Source: Paractinoplanes tereljensis (GTDB taxonomy: Bacteria; Actinomycetota; Actinomycetes; Mycobacteriales; Micromonosporaceae). Taken from it: 64,000 bases of DNA. The stretch covers positions 62,001 to 126,000 of the forward strand of contig NZ_BOMY01000055.1 of NCBI RefSeq assembly GCF_016862435.1, read 5' to 3'. Position numbers and translations under genes: made by a program. The notes under the pieces are model-generated. The model searched no databases. It worked only from the letters and a program-made list of their open reading frames with translations, and was not told the DNA's origin. Each line of letters opens with the position of its first letter. Within the stretch, counting starts at the first letter, position 1. Shown piece after piece: positions 60,079-64,000 of this stretch.

Positions 60079-61662
60079 GTGACGCATGAGGTGTTCAACC
60101 AGCCGCCCCCGCTGGTCGACTACGACGTGTCCGCCGACGCCGCGCTGCTGGCCGGTGTGGCGCGCGAGGGCGCACCGTGGGCGGTGGGCGATCTGCACCG
60201 GCTCGGCAAGCTCGCCGGTACCGCCGAGCCGCAGCTCTGGGCCGACTCGTCCAACCGTTATCCGCCCCGCCTTCTTACCCACGACCGCTATGGCCACCGT
60301 ATTGACGAGGTGGAGTTTCACCCGTCGTGGCATCAGCTGATGGCGGTCGCGGTTTCGGAAGGGCTCGCGGGTTCGGCCTGGGCTTCTTCTCGGCGTGGGG
60401 CGCACGTGGCGCGGGCCGCGGGCCTCTTCGTGTGGTCCCAGGTCGAAGCGGGGCATTCGTGCCCGATCTCGATGACCTATGCGGTTGTGCCCGCATTGCG
60501 GAACAATTCGGATTTGTCGGGAATGTTTGAGCCGCTGCTTGCCTCGCGCGACTATGACCCCGGGCTGCGGACGCCGGCCACCAAGCGTGGTCTGCTCGCC
60601 GGGATGGGCATGACCGAGAAGCAGGGTGGCTCGGATGTGCGGGCCAATTCCACCGTGGCGACGCCGGCCAGGGACGGCACGTGGCGTCTTCGCGGGCACA
60701 AATGGTTCACCAGCGCACCTATGTGCGATTTGTTCCTGGTGCTGGCACAGTCGAAGTCCGGATTGTCGTGTTTTATGGTGCCGAGGGTGCTGCCGGACGG
60801 TTCGCGGAACGTTTTCCGCATCCAGCGCCTCAAGGACAAACTGGGCAACCGGAGCAACGCCAGCTCCGAGCCGGAATTCGACGACACCGTCGCCTGGCTG
60901 GTCGGCGAGGAGGGCCGCGGCGTCCGCACCATCATCGAGATGGTCGCGATGACCCGCCTGGACTGCGTCACCGGCTCCGCCTCCGGCATGCGCGCCGCCC
61001 TCAGCCAGGCCATCCACCACACCCGGCACCGCAGCGCCTTCGGCAAGCTCCTCGCCGACCAGCCCGCGATGACCAACGTGCTGGCCGACCTGGCCCTGGA
61101 GTCCGAGGCGGCCACCGTGCTGGCGATGCGGCTGGCCGGCGCGGTCGACCGGCGCGAACAGCACTTCAAACGCCTGGCCATCGCGATCGGCAAGTTCTGG
61201 GTGTGCAAACGGCAGCCGGCGGTGGTCGGCGAGGCCCTGGAATGCCTCGGCGGCAACGGCTACGTCGAGGACTCCGGCCTGCCCCGCCTCTACCGCGACG
61301 CCCCGCTCAACTCGATCTGGGAGGGTTCCGGCAACGTCCAGGCCCTCGACGTGCTGCGCACCCTGCAGCGCGACCCGGACAGCCAGGCGGCCCTGCTGGC
61401 CGAGGTGACCGGCGTCGACCGGCGGATCGACCAGGCCGTGATCGCGCTGCAGAAGATCCCGGCCGACGAGAGCAACGCCCGCCGGGTGGTCGAGCGAATG
61501 GCCCTGGTGCTGCAGGCGTCGCTGCTGGTCCGGCACTCCCCGCCGGAGGTCGCCGACGCGTTCTGCGCCTCCCGGCTGGACGGCGACTGGGGCCACACGT
61601 TCGGCACGCTGCCCGCTTCGGTGGACACCGCCGCGCTCGTGGACCGAGCGGCACCCGCTTAG
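60079..61662 (+). CDS. AidB-like acyl-CoA dehydrogenase family protein
   Basis: A 527-residue flavoprotein of the AidB branch. AidB-type landmarks: FNQPPPLVDYDVSADAALLA at the N-terminus, SWASSRRGAHVARAAGLF-like segment, MGMTEKQGGSDVRANSTVA (FAD/acyl binding), LRGHKWFTSAPMCDLFLVLA, RLKDKLGNRSNASSEPEFDD, and the C-terminal ALECLGGNGYVEDSGLPRLY with RDAPLNSIWEGSGNV. Escherichia coli AidB is induced by alkylating agents and binds DNA; isovaleryl-CoA dehydrogenase activity is weak. No alkylation-repair genes are near. The C-terminal DNA-binding part appears shorter than in E. coli. Confidence 0.92.
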   Translation: MTHEVFNQPPPLVDYDVSADAALLAGVAREGAPWAVGDLHRLGKLAGTAEPQLWADSSNRYPPRLLTHDRYGHRIDEVEFHPSWHQLMAVAVSEGLAGSAWASSRRGAHVARAAGLFVWSQVEAGHSCPISMTYAVVPALRNNSDLSGMFEPLLASRDYDPGLRTPATKRGLLAGMGMTEKQGGSDVRANSTVATPARDGTWRLRGHKWFTSAPMCDLFLVLAQSKSGLSCFMVPRVLPDGSRNVFRIQRLKDKLGNRSNASSEPEFDDTVAWLVGEEGRGVRTIIEMVAMTRLDCVTGSASGMRAALSQAIHHTRHRSAFGKLLADQPAMTNVLADLALESEAATVLAMRLAGAVDRREQHFKRLAIAIGKFWVCKRQPAVVGEALECLGGNGYVEDSGLPRLYRDAPLNSIWEGSGNVQALDVLRTLQRDPDSQAALLAEVTGVDRRIDQAVIALQKIPADESNARRVVERMALVLQASLLVRHSPPEVADAFCASRLDGDWGHTFGTLPASVDTAALVDRAAPA

Positions 61663-61693
61663 CAACCAGGCATGACTCATCCGGCCGGTCGGA

Positions 61694-63937
61694 TTGTCGA
61701 TCTCGCTGGTCGTGAGGGCTTGGTGGACGTGGCTGACGGTCGGGGTGCTGGTATCCCTCGGCTATCCGCTGCTGCCCGAGGGCAGCGTCCAGTCCACGGT
61801 CGTGTACAACGGCCTCGGCTTCGTCTCGGTCCTGGTCATCGCGCTCGGGGTGCGCCGCAACCGGCCGCCCAACCCCGGCTCCTGGTACCTGTTCGCGGCC
61901 GGGGTGCTCACCTTCGTCGTCGCCGACGTGGTCTACGAGGTGAGCGGCCTGATCCTGGGCAACCACCCGTACCCGTACTGGGACGACGCCCTCTACTTCC
62001 TCGCCTACCCGATGCTGTGGGCCGGCCTGCTCGGCGCCTCCCGGGGCCGCCGCCGCTACGACCGCCCGCGCGACCTGGCCGGCGCGATCGACGCCGCCGT
62101 GATCGCCGTCGGGGTGGGCCTGGTCTACTGGGTCTTCATCATCCAGCCGACGCTCAGCGACAACGGCACCCCGATGCTGACCCGCCTGGTCACGGTCGCC
62201 TACCCGACGTTCGACGTGCTGATGTGCACGGTCGTCACCCGGATGCTGACCCGGGCCGGCAGCCGCAGCCCAAGCGTCCTGCTGCTGGCCGCCGGCTGCC
62301 TGCTCAACCTGGCCTGCGACGTGGTCTGGACGCTGACCGAGTCGTTCTCCGAGTACTCCGGCGGCATCATCAACTCGGGCTTTCTGCTCGGCTACGTGGC
62401 CTGGGCCGCCGCCGCGCTGCACCCGTCGGTGCGCCCGCACACGGCCGCCCTCAGCCCGGGCGGAAACGACTTCGGCCGCGGCCGGCTCAGCCTGCTCGCC
62501 GCCTGCACCCTGCTGGTCCCGGCCGTCCTGTTCATCCAGGGTGTCCGGCGCGACGAGATCAACTGGATGGCCGTGGGTATCGGCGCGGTCGCCCTGTTCC
62601 TGCTGGTGCTGGCCCGGGTGGCCGGGTTCGCCGGCCAGGTGCGCGAGCAGTCGGTCAAGCTCGAGGACCTCGCCATGCGCGACGAACTGACCGGCCTGGC
62701 CAACCGCCGGCTCTTCGAGCAGTCGGTCACCGCGGCGGTCGCCGCCGGCGAGGCGCAGGTCTGCCTGCTGGACCTCAACGGCTTCAAAACCGTCAATGAC
62801 CTGTACGGGCACACCGTCGGCGACCGCCTTTTGGTGGCCGTCGCCGAGCGCCTCAGCGGAGCCCTGCGCGACCAGGACGTGGTGGCCCGGATGGGCGGCG
62901 ACGAGTTCGCGGTACTGATGCCGGGCGCCGACGCCGAGGACGGCGACGTGATCTGCCGCCGGCTGGCCGAGGCGCTGCGCGAGCCGATCTCGGTCAGCGG
63001 CCACGAGCTGCTGGTCGCGGCCACCTTCGGCATCGCCGACACGGCCGGCACCGGTGACCCGATCGAGCTGCTGCGCCGGGCCGATGTCGCGATGTACGCG
63101 GCCAAGGAGGGCGGCAGCCGCCAGCACCGCCGGTACTCGGCCGACCTGGACGACCGGGCCGGCGAGGCCGCGCGCCTCGGCGTGGAGATGCGCACGGGCA
63201 TGGACACCGGCCAGTTCCGGATGGTCTACCAGCCGATCGTGGCGCTGCCCGAGGGCCGCACCCGCTACGTCGAGTCCCTGGTGCGGTGGCAGCACCCGGA
63301 GCGCGGGTTCGTCAGCCCGGCCGAGTTCGTGCCGGTGGCCGAGCAGAACGGCCTCATCGTCGAGCTCGGCGAGTGGATCCTGAGGACCGCCTGCGCCCAG
63401 TTCGTGGTGTGGCGCGACCAGCACGGCGTGCACGCACCCCAGCGGATCAGCGTGAACGTGTCGGCCCGGCAGCTCAACGAGCCCGGTTTCGCCGCGGTCG
63501 TGGCCGAGGTCCTGGAGTGCAGCGGCATGCCGGCCGACCACCTGATCGTCGAGGTCACCGAGACCGCGGTGTTCGGCGGTGGCACGGCGGTGCAGGCGGT
63601 CAAGGACCTCAGCGCCCTGGGCGTACGGATCGCCCTGGACGATTTCGGCACCGGGCACTCGTCCCTGGGCCTGCTGCAGACCGTGCCGGTGGACGTGCTC
63701 AAGGTGGACAAGTCGTTCGTCGACAACCTCACCATGGCCGGCCGGCACGCGGTGATCGCGACCGCGCTGATCCAGGTCAGCAACGGTCTCGGGCTGACCG
63801 CGGTGGCCGAGGGTGTGGAGACCGCCGAGCAGGCGGCCGAACTGCACCGGCTCGGATACCAGTACGCCCAAGGCTTCCATTTCGGCAAACCCGCGGCGGA
63901 ACCGGACTTCCACGGCTCGGCGGTGGCGGTCGTCTAG
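61694..63937 (+). CDS. membrane-bound GGDEF-EAL cyclic-di-GMP enzyme
   Basis: A 747-residue protein. About nine hydrophobic helices fill residues 8-310. The GGDEF domain (about 325-485) has DELTGLANRRLF, DLNGFKTVNDLYGHTVGD and an intact RMGGDEF active site (401-405). The EAL domain (about 500-740) has ESLVRW (E527-S-L) in place of EALVRW, then NVSARQL, EVTETAV, DDFGTGHSSLG, KVDKSFV and AEGVET, so its metal ligands are mostly present. It could make or break c-di-GMP, or both. The start TTG at 61694 is uncertain; a GTG at 61712 is an alternative. Confidence 0.93.
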   Translation: MSISLVVRAWWTWLTVGVLVSLGYPLLPEGSVQSTVVYNGLGFVSVLVIALGVRRNRPPNPGSWYLFAAGVLTFVVADVVYEVSGLILGNHPYPYWDDALYFLAYPMLWAGLLGASRGRRRYDRPRDLAGAIDAAVIAVGVGLVYWVFIIQPTLSDNGTPMLTRLVTVAYPTFDVLMCTVVTRMLTRAGSRSPSVLLLAAGCLLNLACDVVWTLTESFSEYSGGIINSGFLLGYVAWAAAALHPSVRPHTAALSPGGNDFGRGRLSLLAACTLLVPAVLFIQGVRRDEINWMAVGIGAVALFLLVLARVAGFAGQVREQSVKLEDLAMRDELTGLANRRLFEQSVTAAVAAGEAQVCLLDLNGFKTVNDLYGHTVGDRLLVAVAERLSGALRDQDVVARMGGDEFAVLMPGADAEDGDVICRRLAEALREPISVSGHELLVAATFGIADTAGTGDPIELLRRADVAMYAAKEGGSRQHRRYSADLDDRAGEAARLGVEMRTGMDTGQFRMVYQPIVALPEGRTRYVESLVRWQHPERGFVSPAEFVPVAEQNGLIVELGEWILRTACAQFVVWRDQHGVHAPQRISVNVSARQLNEPGFAAVVAEVLECSGMPADHLIVEVTETAVFGGGTAVQAVKDLSALGVRIALDDFGTGHSSLGLLQTVPVDVLKVDKSFVDNLTMAGRHAVIATALIQVSNGLGLTAVAEGVETAEQAAELHRLGYQYAQGFHFGKPAAEPDFHGSAVAVV

Positions 63938-63946
63938 GGTGCCCGG

Positions 63947-64000
63947 GTGGCACTCGGTTCCGACTTCCGGCGGCTCTGGACGGCGTACGCGATCAGTGAG
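63947..64000 (+). CDS. start of an MFS-like transporter (cut by window end)
   Basis: From GTG 63947 the frame reads VALGSDFRRLWTAYAISE and is still open at the last base. The pattern GxDFRRLWxAYxIS is typical of the N-terminus of actinobacterial major facilitator transporters. It starts nine bases after the GGDEF-EAL stop. Only 18 codons are visible, so the family is a good guess rather than a firm call. Confidence 0.55.
   Translation, partial: MALGSDFRRLWTAYAISE

Noticed and set aside
61307..63913. 868-codon minus-strand frame
   Set aside because: Mirror of the AidB-like and GGDEF-EAL genes, with His/Gln/Arg bias and no motif.

Overview
The window is very GC-rich and densely coding, with many GTG starts and ATGA overlaps. 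It has several actinobacterial hallmarks: a DUF5753-type XRE regulator next to a DUF397 gene, a RamB/ScfR-type regulator beside the glyoxylate genes, a CU044_5270-type ECF partner, an LPxTG surface protein and paired IniA/IniC-like dynamins. I infer an actinobacterium, most likely Micromonosporaceae (Actinoplanes-like); this is inference from gene content only. I saw no rRNA, tRNA, CRISPR array or insertion sequence.

Bases 1-30190 are mostly housekeeping and accessory chromosome. In order they hold: an Ig-like membrane protein cut by the window edge; mannitol dehydrogenase; an XRE/DUF397 pair; two aldo/keto reductases; a chemoreceptor; a sortase-type surface protein; an MMPL transporter divergent from a two-component system whose kinase is frameshifted; a receiver-only regulator; a repeat-bearing 1 kb gap; a broken PfkB kinase; a GT-C glycosyltransferase; and the glyoxylate shunt (aceA-aceB) with its divergent RamB-type regulator. 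Then come two truncated gene relics (pentapeptide protein and arylamine N-acetyltransferase), a YeiH/LysR pair, an RtcB2-PrfH RNA/ribosome rescue pair, an ECF sigma operon, and a GNAT acetyltransferase plus IF-1 paralogue behind what looks like a translation attenuator.

Bases 30346-49360 encode an extracellular contractile injection system (eCIS). The structural operon runs leftward from a receiver-like gene through sheath, two tubes, a tail-assembly protein, a DUF6760-like small protein, a very long Gly-rich DUF4157 protein, a LysM protein, a VgrG-like spike, PAAR tip, gp25, baseplate J and tail protein I, ending in a tail-anchored zinc-ribbon protein. Divergent from it is a 1223-residue protein with an N-terminal DUF4157 domain and a C-terminal zinc deaminase signature (HAE and PCxxC). 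This is the best candidate for the loaded toxin. The AAA+ ATPase, the DUF4255 protein and a LuxR-type regulator with a degenerate receiver complete the set.

Bases 49547-57997 carry an envelope-related accessory set. It consists of a lysozyme/NlpC-like protein with calcium-type DxDxDG repeats and no signal peptide, an Ig/TM/SPOR-like protein, an Hsp70 domain fused through a TM segment to a beta-propeller, and a convergent pair of dynamin-like GTPases. The window ends with a CHASE4-like chemoreceptor, an AidB-like acyl-CoA dehydrogenase, a GGDEF-EAL protein and the first codons of an MFS-like transporter.
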